Positions 1 to 7,754 of a DNA stretch of 37,851 nt are shown one piece after another (the stretch's first letter is position 1; each line of letters begins with the position of its first letter). Position numbers and translations under genes: made by a program. The notes under the pieces were generated by a model that saw only the letters and a list, made by a program, of their open reading frames with translations, was not told where the DNA came from and did no database searches. Origin of the DNA: Proteobacteria bacterium UBA6920 (GTDB lineage: Bacteria > Pseudomonadota > Gammaproteobacteria > SG8-11); NCBI GenBank assembly GCA_002448875.1, contig DKAS01000217.1, positions 1 through 37,851 on the forward strand, written 5' to 3'.

Positions 1-25
1 GTGCGAAACTTATAATACGTTATCC

Positions 26-880
26 TTAGGGGAGAACGGTGACGTAAACCGTGTAAGTAACTATAGACCCGTCCTGCGCCTGAACGTCATAGCTCACCGG
101 GTTGGTGAAATCCTGCACGGTCACCCCACTGGTCTGCTCTACGCCACCGACATATGCGGTGGCATAGGGAGACAATGAAAAAGCGCTGATCAGACTGTTC
201 ACCGGCGTACCCTGCGGTAGGGTTACATCTATGGTCTGGAAAAAATTATCGATGCTCCCCATGGCGACACCTGACCCGTAGTCGAGGGAGAAATCGAGAA
301 TATCCGCCCCGTTGCTGGGCGGCATGACGTTCACGAAGACCGGCCACATCACAGTGCTCAGTCCATCTTGGGAAGTGATGAAATAGTCTACTTCTCCGTA
401 TGAAAAATCATTCGGCGTCGTGCCGCTTTCCTGAGGGATGCCATTCACAGTCGCTGTCGCTCCGCCCGAGATCGTGAACGTTGGAACCAGGGCGGTGAGA
501 TCCGTTCCGTACGGTACGTCGACATAGACCACTTGCAAGCCAAGATCTATCCACCCCGCTGCCGGGAGTGCGGGAATCTCAAAGGTCTCAAACTCCGCCC
601 GCGAATTAAGCCCAGGCGTGGCGGTGACGACCCAGATCGAGGTGCTGCCATCGGCGGCCCTGACCACATAGCTCACCGATCCGGTGAAATCATTGGCGGT
701 CACTCCGCTCGCTTGCGGCACGCCGCTCACCGTGGTCGTGGCATATTGCGAGAGGGTGAAGTGGGCTACGGCGCTGTTCTGTAGCTGGCCATAGGGAATT
801 TCCACGTTCACGGTCTTCGCGATAGAGTCGATGATCCCGGCTGAACCTCCAAAATCAAAGCCAACGATGTCATTGGCGCT
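26..880 (-). repeat. Three C-terminal Ig-like repeats, second block
   Basis: Three further copies of the same Ig-like unit lie after the beta-propeller and close the protein. They keep the N-D-F and Q-D-G-S/A-D-G-S signatures but are more diverged than the first block, and the last copy ends flush with the stop codon. Confidence 0.7.
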
Positions 881-3532
881 GGAAGGGGCAGTGCTGGTCA
901 AGTTTGAAGCACTGACCGTGCCGGCATCGCCCACGGCAACCATCTTCGAAAGCGCGGGGGACCAGGCAACTCCCCGCAGAGTATTTGCCGTTCCCGATGC
1001 GCGTTCCGTCCAGCTGAGTCCATCCAGCGACGTGATGATCGTTCCTCCATCGCCTACGGCGGCGACGGCGACGCCGGTCGATGAAGCTCCGCGGAGCGGC
1101 GGGTAAACACCGGTGGAGACCAAATCCCAGTTTATGCCGTTAGAGGTACCAAGAATAGTTCCGGCATCGCCGACGGCGATCCCGTGCAATCCGACAGCCG
1201 CGGTTGCAAATAGTGCATTTGTAGTTACCGCCGGTAGAGGATACCAACCAATTAAGTCCATGGATCCCAATAGCAGTCCCGCATTGCCTACCGCTCCGCA
1301 CTTCGTTCCCCAGCAATCAACGGCCCACAGCGTCTCCGAGGTATTGGTAGTCGCAGTACTCCATTGGATGCCATCGTAGGAGGTATATAATTGACCGCTA
1401 TCACCGACAGCGATCCAGGTAGAGAAGGATGTAGAATACGTGACACTTCGGGCATAGGCCATGGTGATATTCCCGTTCGCCACCCAGGTGGTCCCCCAGT
1501 CGGTCGAGGTCCGTGTTACCCCCTGTGCTCCCACTGCCAGACAGACGACCAGAGCCGGTTCACAGTAGACATCGGTAAACGGTGTGGCACCGATGGAGGC
1601 GAGTACCTTTGTCCACGCGCTATCACCGGAGGGTGAAGCATAGATTTCGCCAGTGTCAGTGACCGCGACAAACTGCGTGCCGGACCAGGCGACGCTGGTG
1701 AAGTTGCCGGCGGTTTGGGACGAAAGCGCCGACCAGGTAGTCGGTTGCGGCGGCCCCAAGGTAACCGTCACCGTCCATGTTGCCTGCGTGCCATCCTGAG
1801 CGGTGATGACATAGCTTACCGGTGCCGAGAAGTCATTGAGGGTGACGCCGTCGAATTGCGCAACACCGTTTACCGTCGCCGTCGCGCCGAACGGGAGGGT
1901 GAACGAGGCGACGAGGGCGGTCACGTTCGTATCCGATGGGGCGGATACGTCGACAGTGTGGTTTACGTTCCCTATTGTCCCGGACGCCGGCAAAGAGGGA
2001 AACGCATAGCCGATAAAATATTTCTCGCTATTCGGTGCAATGACCACTGTCACCGTGTATGCCACCGAGGTCCCATCGCCGGCGATCACTTGATAGGACA
2101 CCGGGTTCGTAAAGTTATTGGCCGAAACACCACTGGATTGGACAACTCCCCCCACCTTGACCGCCGCGCCGGTTGAGGTAAATGCGGCGGTGAGAGCGGT
2201 TACTGATGTGCCAAAAGGGACGGTCATGGCGACGGTTTTTGCCGCTTCATCGATCGTCCCGGACGCGCCCGCGACGGTCGGGAACGAGAAGGCGGTGAGG
2301 TATTTTGCCGAGCTTGGGGCGACTAAAACCGTGACAAGGTAGGTCGCAGTCGATCCGTTGGCCGCCGTCACCACATAGGGCACGGGGGTCATGAAATCAT
2401 TGGCGGTGACGCCGCTGACCTGCGTGGTGCCACCGACGGTCACGTTGTTGCCGGACGTGGCGAAGCTTGCCACCAGGCCGATGGTGGTAGAACCGTAAGG
2501 CAAAACAACATTGATCGATTTTCCCGCTTCGTTAATGACACCGGTCGCCGCCGGATTCGCGAAGGTAAAGGCGGTGATTGCCTTGGCGGAGTTTGCCGCG
2601 ACGGTAACAGTTACGGTGTAGGTCGCGGTACTGCCGTCGGCGGCGGTCACTATATAGTTAACCGGCGTCGTGAAATCGTTCACGGTGGCGCCGCTGGATT
2701 GTGAGATATTGTTGACCGTGACCGCCTGCCCTGTGGTCGCGTAGGTTGCCACCAGGCCCGTCAGGTTGGTCGCGAACAGGACGGTAACGTCTATCGTTTT
2801 TGTCGCTTCATTGATGGAGCCATAGGCGTTGAGGGAGGTGAAAGCGAATAAGGTGATGGCCTTTGCGGAGCCCGGCGAGGACAGCACCGTGACCGTGTAG
2901 TCGGTGGTGGATCCGTCCGCGGCGGTGACCTTGTATAGAACGGGAGTGGTGAAGTCATTTGCCGTGGTGCCGCTTACCTGAGTCGTCCCGTTGACGGCAA
3001 CGCTCTGCCCGGTGGTGGCGAAATTCGCCTTTAAATCGACGGTGTTCGTCCCATAGGGGAGCAGGACCGTAATCGTCTTGGCCGACTCGTTAATCGTCCC
3101 GCTCACCGCGGGGGAGACAAAGGAGAACGCCGTCATCGCCTTGGCGCTGCTTGGCGCCTGGGTCACCGCGACGGTGTAGGTCGCGGTACTGCCGTTATCA
3201 GCGGTAACGAGGTAGGGAACGGGACCGGTGAAATCATTTTTGGTCGCGCCGCTGAACTGTTCGACGCCATTGACCGAGACGCTTCGGCCGGTAGTGGCAA
3301 ACGCAGCGGTAAGCGCGGTGACATTAGTCCCGAAGGGGACCGTCACGTCAATGGTTTTCGTCTGCTCATTGATCACTCCGGTTGCGGCCGGCGCTGCGAA
3401 CCCGAACTGGAAGATGGATTTCAGGTTTGATTTGGCGTGGGTGACCTTGCTGCAAGCACCGCTAAAGGCGGCGATAAAGAGAATAAGTAAAGCGATCAGC
3501 AACTGGCGGCAAAGGGAATTCGCGGTGTTCAT
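26..3532 (-). CDS. Giant repeat lipoprotein with central beta-propeller
   Basis: The 1168-residue product starts with a lipoprotein signal (lipobox F-S-G-A-C, lipidated Cys27), so it should be membrane-anchored outside the cytoplasm. Six repeats of about 93 residues (about 35-597) follow. Each has the pattern G-x-I-x-E-x-x-K-T-I-x-V, then P-Y/F-G-T, then S-G-x-T-x-N-D-F, then Y-x-V-T-A-x-D-G-S-T-x-Y-T-V-T-V. This resembles the DUF5018-type Ig-like repeat. Residues about 597-884 form a different domain, with repeating A-V-G-D-x-G-T-I units like YCF48/BNR beta-propeller blades. Three more, more divergent, Ig-like repeats end the protein. No catalytic motif is visible; a surface adhesive or structural role is an inference. 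No strong ribosome binding site precedes the start. The same strand carries the phospholipase gene about 420 bases upstream. Confidence 0.9.
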   Translation of the reverse strand: MNTANSLCRQLLIALLILFIAAFSGACSKVTHAKSNLKSIFQFGFAAPAATGVINEQTKTIDVTVPFGTNVTALTAAFATTGRSVSVNGVEQFSGATKNDFTGPVPYLVTADNGSTATYTVAVTQAPSSAKAMTAFSFVSPAVSGTINESAKTITVLLPYGTNTVDLKANFATTGQSVAVNGTTQVSGTTANDFTTPVLYKVTAADGSTTDYTVTVLSSPGSAKAITLFAFTSLNAYGSINEATKTIDVTVLFATNLTGLVATYATTGQAVTVNNISQSSGATVNDFTTPVNYIVTAADGSTATYTVTVTVAANSAKAITAFTFANPAATGVINEAGKSINVVLPYGSTTIGLVASFATSGNNVTVGGTTQVSGVTANDFMTPVPYVVTAANGSTATYLVTVLVAPSSAKYLTAFSFPTVAGASGTIDEAAKTVAMTVPFGTSVTALTAAFTSTGAAVKVGGVVQSSGVSANNFTNPVSYQVIAGDGTSVAYTVTVVIAPNSEKYFIGYAFPSLPASGTIGNVNHTVDVSAPSDTNVTALVASFTLPFGATATVNGVAQFDGVTLNDFSAPVSYVITAQDGTQATWTVTVTLGPPQPTTWSALSSQTAGNFTSVAWSGTQFVAVTDTGEIYASPSGDSAWTKVLASIGATPFTDVYCEPALVVCLAVGAQGVTRTSTDWGTTWVANGNITMAYARSVTYSTSFSTWIAVGDSGQLYTSYDGIQWSTATTNTSETLWAVDCWGTKCGAVGNAGLLLGSMDLIGWYPLPAVTTNALFATAAVGLHGIAVGDAGTILGTSNGINWDLVSTGVYPPLRGASSTGVAVAAVGDGGTIITSLDGLSWTERASGTANTLRGVAWSPALSKMVAVGDAGTVSASNLTSTAPSSANDIVGFDFGGSAGIIDSIAKTVNVEIPYGQLQNSAVAHFTLSQYATTTVSGVPQASGVTANDFTGSVSYVVRAADGSTSIWVVTATPGLNSRAEFETFEIPALPAAGWIDLGLQVVYVDVPYGTDLTALVPTFTISGGATATVNGIPQESGTTPNDFSYGEVDYFITSQDGLSTVMWPVFVNVMPPSNGADILDFSLDYGSGVAMGSIDNFFQTIDVTLPQGTPVNSLISAFSLSPYATAYVGGVEQTSGVTVQDFTNPVSYDVQAQDGSIVTYTVYVTVLP
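1745..3430 (-). repeat. Six tandem Ig-like repeats, first block
   Basis: Six consecutive units of about 280 bases encode the N-terminal Ig-like repeats of the lipoprotein. Units 1-5 are most alike, and each unit boundary reads S-A-K or S-E-K. The similarity is clear in the protein but partly eroded in the DNA, so these are old duplications under selection and not a fresh expansion. Confidence 0.8.
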
Positions 3533-3948
3533 GGCCCGTGTCTCGTGCGTGAGGTAGCTACCGGCCTAAGTATTAAGGAGTGCATTGAGTGCGGGGTGAA
3601 GCGAAGGAATCCGGTTGTTTCCTCCCTGTTTTTCTATCCACACCCATTACCCATTCATTTGTTACATAAAGAATTCTTTAGAGATTTATTAAGCTATTGT
3701 TGATAAAAGACTTCTTTCCCTCCTGCTATCGTCCTGCGTAATCCTTTATTAAATAAATGAATCAATAATATTCTTAACTTTCCTAATACTTTTTTTAAGT
3801 AATCGAAGCAGGGCACCGGCACGGTGGGGCAGGATCACCAGGAAAATTCGTTAAGGGATTGAAGCGCGGGTCTTTTGTTAGGGGAAGGGGCGGCCTCTAT
3901 GTGGCAATGCTATCACCACGGAGAGACGCGAGGAGATGTCTCGCTATA
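3533..3948. other. AT-rich intergenic region
   Basis: No gene is visible. The stretch 3640-3800 is clearly more AT-rich than its surroundings and lies upstream of the giant lipoprotein, so it probably holds that gene's promoter; I could not fix -35 and -10 boxes. Just after the phospholipase stop there is a weak 5-bp inverted repeat (GCGAG/CTCGC, 3928-3944) without a T-run. Confidence 0.5.
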
Positions 3949-4914
3949 CTAAATCTGATCCAGCCGGTTGCGCATTTCAAACGATATCCCGACGCTTCTT
4001 ACCCGGGTTGAGTAATCGGAAAGATCGCTGTTGTAGCCGTCGGCGGCCCAGAACATCAGGGGCAAGCCGCCCAGATTCAATGTCGCTTCCACCCGGTAGG
4101 TGTTGTAACGAAAAACATGTTCATAACCGGTGGTGTATTTCATCGTCAGTTTATAACCTTCAAACCACTTTTCGGTGAATTTCGTCGACGCCTTTACCAT
4201 GATGCTGAGGCCGTCGACATGACTTCTGGCGAGTTGCCTGGCGTCGGTTTCCCAGGTATTAACTTCTTCCGGTTCGCCCTGCAGCAGGCCGTCGGCCAGG
4301 AAGTAGCGCGCCTGCAGATAGCTGGATACCGTGGCGGTTTTCATCTGGGGAATCGCGTACTGATCCTTCCACACCAGTTCAAGGTAGTCCCAGCCGCGGG
4401 ACAGGTAGTCATTGGCGAAATATTCCTGTTCGCCATCGTTGGCGAATTCGCTGCGCAGGTTCAGGTAGGAGGTTTCTGAATTGATTTTCTGGCCATTGGA
4501 TTCATGGGCATAGCCGAAATCCAGGTAACGGTTTTTCGAACCCAGCCAGTAACGACCGAACAATTTGGGATTGAATCTTTTGCCCAGCACCGGCGACGAA
4601 TTACGGGTGCCGATATACTGGCCAAAGCGCCCGCTGAAAGCAAAGTAGGGAAAGGGAAATCCGCCCCAGGTGTTGTGGTCCGCCGTGCCGGAGTGAAACA
4701 GGGGATACATCTGCGACAGGGTAAAATCGAGATAGGCGACGTCATTGCTGTCGAAGGTGTAACCGACGGTGTTCGGTTCGTAGCTCTGTAACTTCAGCGG
4801 ACGGTCGCACGCCGCTTGGCAGTTTTCCTGCGCTCGGCCGGCGCCGCTGCCGGCGCAAAACAGAAACACAGCGCAGGTAGTGAATTTCACGAGGTTCCCG
4901 CTCATCTTGTTCAT
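3949..4914 (-). CDS. pldA: Outer-membrane phospholipase A (OMPLA)
   Basis: A 321-residue exported protein with a signal peptide ending A-G-R-A before Gln29. It carries the OMPLA signature G-Y-x-H-E-S-N-G-Q, giving catalytic His137 and Ser139. Family members hydrolyse acyl chains of phospholipids in the outer leaflet from a 12-stranded barrel, as calcium-dependent dimers. The third catalytic position, Asn in the classic S-R-x-W-N motif, is Asp176 here (S-R-G-W-D). The stretch between the two motifs is also longer than in the enterobacterial enzyme as I recall it. The start has an AGGA ribosome binding site seven bases upstream, and a plausible sigma-70 promoter lies at 5075-5102. The family call is fairly sure; activity with Asp at that site is untested. 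Confidence 0.82.
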   Translation of the reverse strand: MNKMSGNLVKFTTCAVFLFCAGSGAGRAQENCQAACDRPLKLQSYEPNTVGYTFDSNDVAYLDFTLSQMYPLFHSGTADHNTWGGFPFPYFAFSGRFGQYIGTRNSSPVLGKRFNPKLFGRYWLGSKNRYLDFGYAHESNGQKINSETSYLNLRSEFANDGEQEYFANDYLSRGWDYLELVWKDQYAIPQMKTATVSSYLQARYFLADGLLQGEPEEVNTWETDARQLARSHVDGLSIMVKASTKFTEKWFEGYKLTMKYTTGYEHVFRYNTYRVEATLNLGGLPLMFWAADGYNSDLSDYSTRVRSVGISFEMRNRLDQI

Positions 4915-5074
4915 ATTTTTAGGTCCTTTGGCATGGGGTGCAGGTGGTGAATCGGCCAGGCCGCCGGATGGCGCGGGCGGTAACCGGCTTTGCCGCGGAT
5001 ATCCTGCGCATGGCGTCGCGGTCTCAACGGGGCGTTGATGGGCAGTGGCCGGGTCAGGTTGTCCTTTATTGGGA

Positions 5075-5102
5075 AATATAGTTAATTATTTACCGTTTGC
5101 AA
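5075..5102 (-). promoter_or_regulatory. Sigma-70-like promoter for the pldA-like gene
   Basis: On the minus strand TTGCAA (5097-5102) and TATATT (5075-5080) are separated by 16 bases, about 160 bases upstream of the phospholipase start. The -10 box matches five of six consensus positions and the -35 box four of six. The setting is AT-rich. Confidence 0.4.
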
Positions 5103-5269
5103 GCGAGCGACTGGGCACGCTGTAGTCGGCGGCGGTGAGTGTTTTGGTGTCGATGTCGACAAGCGAGTTCGCTGGGAAATTTATTGCGCCGGTAGTGGTA
5201 GGACGGGTTGGAGTGGTGAAATTCTAGGCAGATTGTTACTGTCCAGGGCCTTGCGCGGGAGAGTGTCAG

Positions 5270-5600
5270 GCTCGGTGGAAAGTAGATATTTGAGGGAGGA
5301 TCTCGGACAGCTCACCGCTAGTATGCCGGTCCGGTCCGGGCGTCGAGGACGGTATACGGTGGCTAGGACCGTCTTGATCGCCTGGGAGGTTGAGCCAGCC
5401 GGCGGTTTACCATTTTTGGATCCAGATTTCACCGAAGGAAGCGGTGGGGTGATCTGACTGGCCACAGCCATGATGACGAGGTCGCGCCGCTGGCCTTTAT
5501 AGTCGGTAGAGCTGATGACGGCCGCGAGATGTTTTTTGGTGGCGGACTGGTCGGTCAAGGGAGAGGCCGCCCGGATGGCATCGCAGTACTAAAAGGAAGT
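5270..5600 (-). pseudogene. Decayed MazF/PemK-family toxin gene
   Basis: Reading the minus strand from about 5590, one frame gives P-L-T-D-Q-S-A-T-K-K followed by A-V-I-S-S, then R-R-D-L-V-I-M-A-V-A-S-Q, the usual N-terminal half of PemK/MazF-type endoribonuclease toxins. A second frame continues with F-G-E-I-W-I-Q-K-W, a TAA stop, then T-A-G-W-L-N. The first frame resumes with A-I-K-T-V-L-A-T, and another frame gives G-E-L-S-E. The order matches the family, but it takes at least three frame changes, and an in-frame TAG also lies just before the N-terminal segment. The gene cannot make a toxin. No intact antitoxin gene is next to it. Confidence 0.75.
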
Positions 5601-5983
5601 GACAATCGACTCCATTCCGGATTGACCCACACCTGCGGCAGACGCGGGGTTGCCTCCTTACGGTCTTCTTGCGTCAGGTGCTGATCGGCATCGCGCTGTT
5701 TCAGAAAATCAATGGAGTCTTCCGCTTCGGCATTGCACGCCGACGGCAGCGTGCCTAGCCTTCCATAAAGTTATTCATAGGGCATTGGAAAACTCAGCAG
5801 CTACAATCAAAACTGTGGCCGTTGCCCCGTGTTTGTGCTTTTTTTTTATTTCAACAATGTTATTATTGCCTATGGTGGTGTATCCTTTTTTCGGTTGTTT
5901 GTTTGCCGTGCGATAGCAAATCAACCAGATACACTGGTTTTTTCAAGCCCCGCAAACGACAGATGCGGGTATGATTCTTCTCG
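5601..5983. other. Intergenic region with unrecognised coding relic
   Basis: On the minus strand, about 5605-5780 is open for some 58 codons without a start codon. It contains an acidic stretch (E-A-E-D-S-I-D-F-L-K-Q-R-D) and ends where the toxin relic begins, so it could be debris of a partner antitoxin; I do not recognise it. A perfect 6-bp hairpin (GCACGC/GCGTGC, 5735-5754) lies inside. The remainder is AT-rich and leads into the SGNH hydrolase gene. Confidence 0.35.
5923..5943 (+). terminator. Small hairpin with T-run
   Basis: AACCAG (5923-5928), a five-base loop and CTGGTT (5934-5939) run into six consecutive T residues (5938-5943). It has the form of a weak intrinsic terminator. It sits 40 bases before the SGNH hydrolase start, so it may shield that gene from upstream transcription or act as a leader attenuator. 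Confidence 0.45.
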
Positions 5984-7144
5984 ATGACCAACTTAATTAA
6001 AATGAAAGATTTCCTGAAAAACATATCGCTCACGATTGTCACGTTGGTAGTGCTATTTGTTGCGCTAGAAATTCTTTTTAGTGTGACCCACCTGTTTAAT
6101 GCATCAAGATCCTGGTCCGAACCGGATGATATGCTGGGTTATCGCTTTACGCCCAATGCAAAATACTGGGATAGACTGGAAGGTGGCCATTGCAGCGGTG
6201 TAATCAATGAGTATGGCTGGCGCGATGTGACGTGGAACAAGAATAAAGCGCAGGATACCTATAGGATTGCGGTTGTCGGTGACAGTTTTGTCGCTGCTAT
6301 GCAGGTGGAATCCGACGAAACTTTCCTAAAGATCGCTGAAAAAGAAATTAATGACACGGGTAAACATAAAGTCGAAATAATGAATTTTGGTCGTAGTGGA
6401 TTCACTACGACCGAAGAACTGCTGGTCATCAGGGATCAGGTCATGCAGTTTTCCCCCGATCTTGTGGTGCTCGCATTTTTCCCTGGAAATGATATACGTG
6501 ATGTTGTTAGAGAGCTAGCGCCGAGCAAATTGCGGCCTTTTTTCGTTTTGGATCCTGATTCAAAGGCACTGTCACTGGACCTTTCCTTCAACCTAAGCAG
6601 GGAGTACAGGATAAAAAGTTTGTTGAATCCACTCAAACAGCATTCGACTTTCGTATCTTTTCTTTTCGAGAATTTTAACAGGATATTTGCTACCAAACAG
6701 CAGGAAGCCTATAGCGATACGGATCGGAGCCAGCCCGTAAAAATAGGGGGGTATTCGAGTCTTGCCACCTCTACCCCGGATGTACGTTATGTGCGTGCTT
6801 TTGACATGAATATCCTGCTGATCACGGAGATTGCAAAAATACTAAAAGGGCACGCCGGATTCTTGCTGGTGAACCTGGATAGCGAAGGTTGGAGTATAGC
6901 GGAGGAGGAACAGTTCCGAAAAGTCGATCCCAGCTTTGATCCTTTTTATTTCGACACTAGGCTGCAGTCTCTGGCGAAAAAACTCGGCGCCCATTTTCTT
7001 GGTTTACAGACAGTGTTTCGGGATGATTGGAATAAACATCAACAGGATTTGCACTGGAAGCACTGGAACTATGACGGTCACAAGGTGGTTGCGCATAGCC
7101 TGGCAGGAAAATTATTGGAAATCATCGATTCCCGAGGCCGATAA
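5984..7144 (+). CDS. Membrane-anchored SGNH/GDSL-family hydrolase
   Basis: A 386-residue protein with one N-terminal membrane segment (about 13-35) and an SGNH hydrolase domain. Block I is V-V-G-D-S-F (nucleophile Ser101), block II N-F-G-R-S-G (134-138), block III F-P-G-N-D (Asn169), and the C-terminal histidine block is H-W-N-Y-D-G-H (360-366). Family members are serine esterases, lipases or O-acetyl transferases or esterases acting on surface polysaccharides; the substrate cannot be read here. The usual Asp two residues before the block V His is not in the expected register, though Asp355-x-His357 lies just upstream. Met7 is an alternative start, and neither has a good ribosome binding site. 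Base composition is more AT-rich than the neighbours, and both flanks carry gene relics. Confidence 0.85.
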   Translation: MTNLIKMKDFLKNISLTIVTLVVLFVALEILFSVTHLFNASRSWSEPDDMLGYRFTPNAKYWDRLEGGHCSGVINEYGWRDVTWNKNKAQDTYRIAVVGDSFVAAMQVESDETFLKIAEKEINDTGKHKVEIMNFGRSGFTTTEELLVIRDQVMQFSPDLVVLAFFPGNDIRDVVRELAPSKLRPFFVLDPDSKALSLDLSFNLSREYRIKSLLNPLKQHSTFVSFLFENFNRIFATKQQEAYSDTDRSQPVKIGGYSSLATSTPDVRYVRAFDMNILLITEIAKILKGHAGFLLVNLDSEGWSIAEEEQFRKVDPSFDPFYFDTRLQSLAKKLGAHFLGLQTVFRDDWNKHQQDLHWKHWNYDGHKVVAHSLAGKLLEIIDSRGR

Positions 7145-7176
7145 AGTCATAGCCGGCGCAATCGAGTCACCTGGCG

Positions 7177-7200
7177 GCTTGTTGAAAGACGCCAACAAGC
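7177..7200 (+). terminator. Hairpin after the SGNH hydrolase gene
   Basis: GCTTGTTG (7177-7184) and CAACAAGC (7193-7200) form a perfect 8-bp stem with an 8-base loop, 32 bases after the stop codon. No T-run follows, so termination would be rho-assisted or the hairpin may protect the 3' end. Confidence 0.4.
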
Positions 7201-7298
7201 AACGTAGTGCATGACGGACTAAAAAAACCCAACAACACCGGATAAAGGCGCATGTGAGGAAATCCGCCAACGGGCTTTGTTCATTACCAAAAGCAGTA

Positions 7299-7600
7299 AA
7301 CGATTTTCTGCCGCCGAATCATTCATTACGTCCAATGCGGCGACTGATCGAAGAAGCGTTGCATAGGGTTGATCGGCAATATCACAAAATTGCATGCGGA
7401 AGCCGGCCGGGAATCAATCGCGCCGGAGCGCGTATTCCCAGCCCCATTGTCGCATGCGCTCTATACCATCCGTAGCGAACGGCAGCTGGTCAAGAAAATC
7501 CGCTACAACCTGCTGTATCGCTGGTTTGGGGGTCTGGCTATGAGGGTATGGCTTCTGGGAACCCGCCGGGTTCGGACGATCGCGACGCCATCGTAATATC
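7299..7600 (+). pseudogene. Relic of an IS5-type transposase (N-terminal part)
   Basis: Frame 1 (from about 7305) reads F-L-P-P-N-H-S-L-R-P-M-R-R-L-I-E-E-A-L. Near 7386 the match moves to a second frame with E-A-G-R-E-S-I-A-P-E-R, then A-L-Y-T-I-R-S-E-R-Q-L and Y-N-L-L-Y-R-W-F-G-G-L-A-M. A third frame then reads W-E-P. These are the N-terminal hallmarks of IS5-group transposases, in the right order. The DDE catalytic part is absent, and no terminal inverted repeats or target duplication were found. It is a dead fragment. Confidence 0.75.
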
Positions 7601-7754
7601 GCGCTACGAAAGAGAAAAAACACCGAAAGCCGTACCGCAAGGATTTCAGGCTGGGCAGGATTGGCGGTGGATTGCCGGAGTCAAGGCGCGCTATACTTCG
7701 GCTGGTCTGGCAAGAGAGGGTTTTTTTCCTATTCTCGTGCAGGGAATTTCAGCC

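Noticed and set aside
26..3430. Regular repeats as a CRISPR array or satellite
   Set aside because: The units are about 280 bases long, in frame and diverged at the DNA level. They are protein domain repeats.
7548..7754. N-terminal extension of the first paralogous protein
   Set aside because: It would place 69 residues, encoded across the transposase relic, before a perfect signal peptide. The start at 7755 has its own ribosome binding site.
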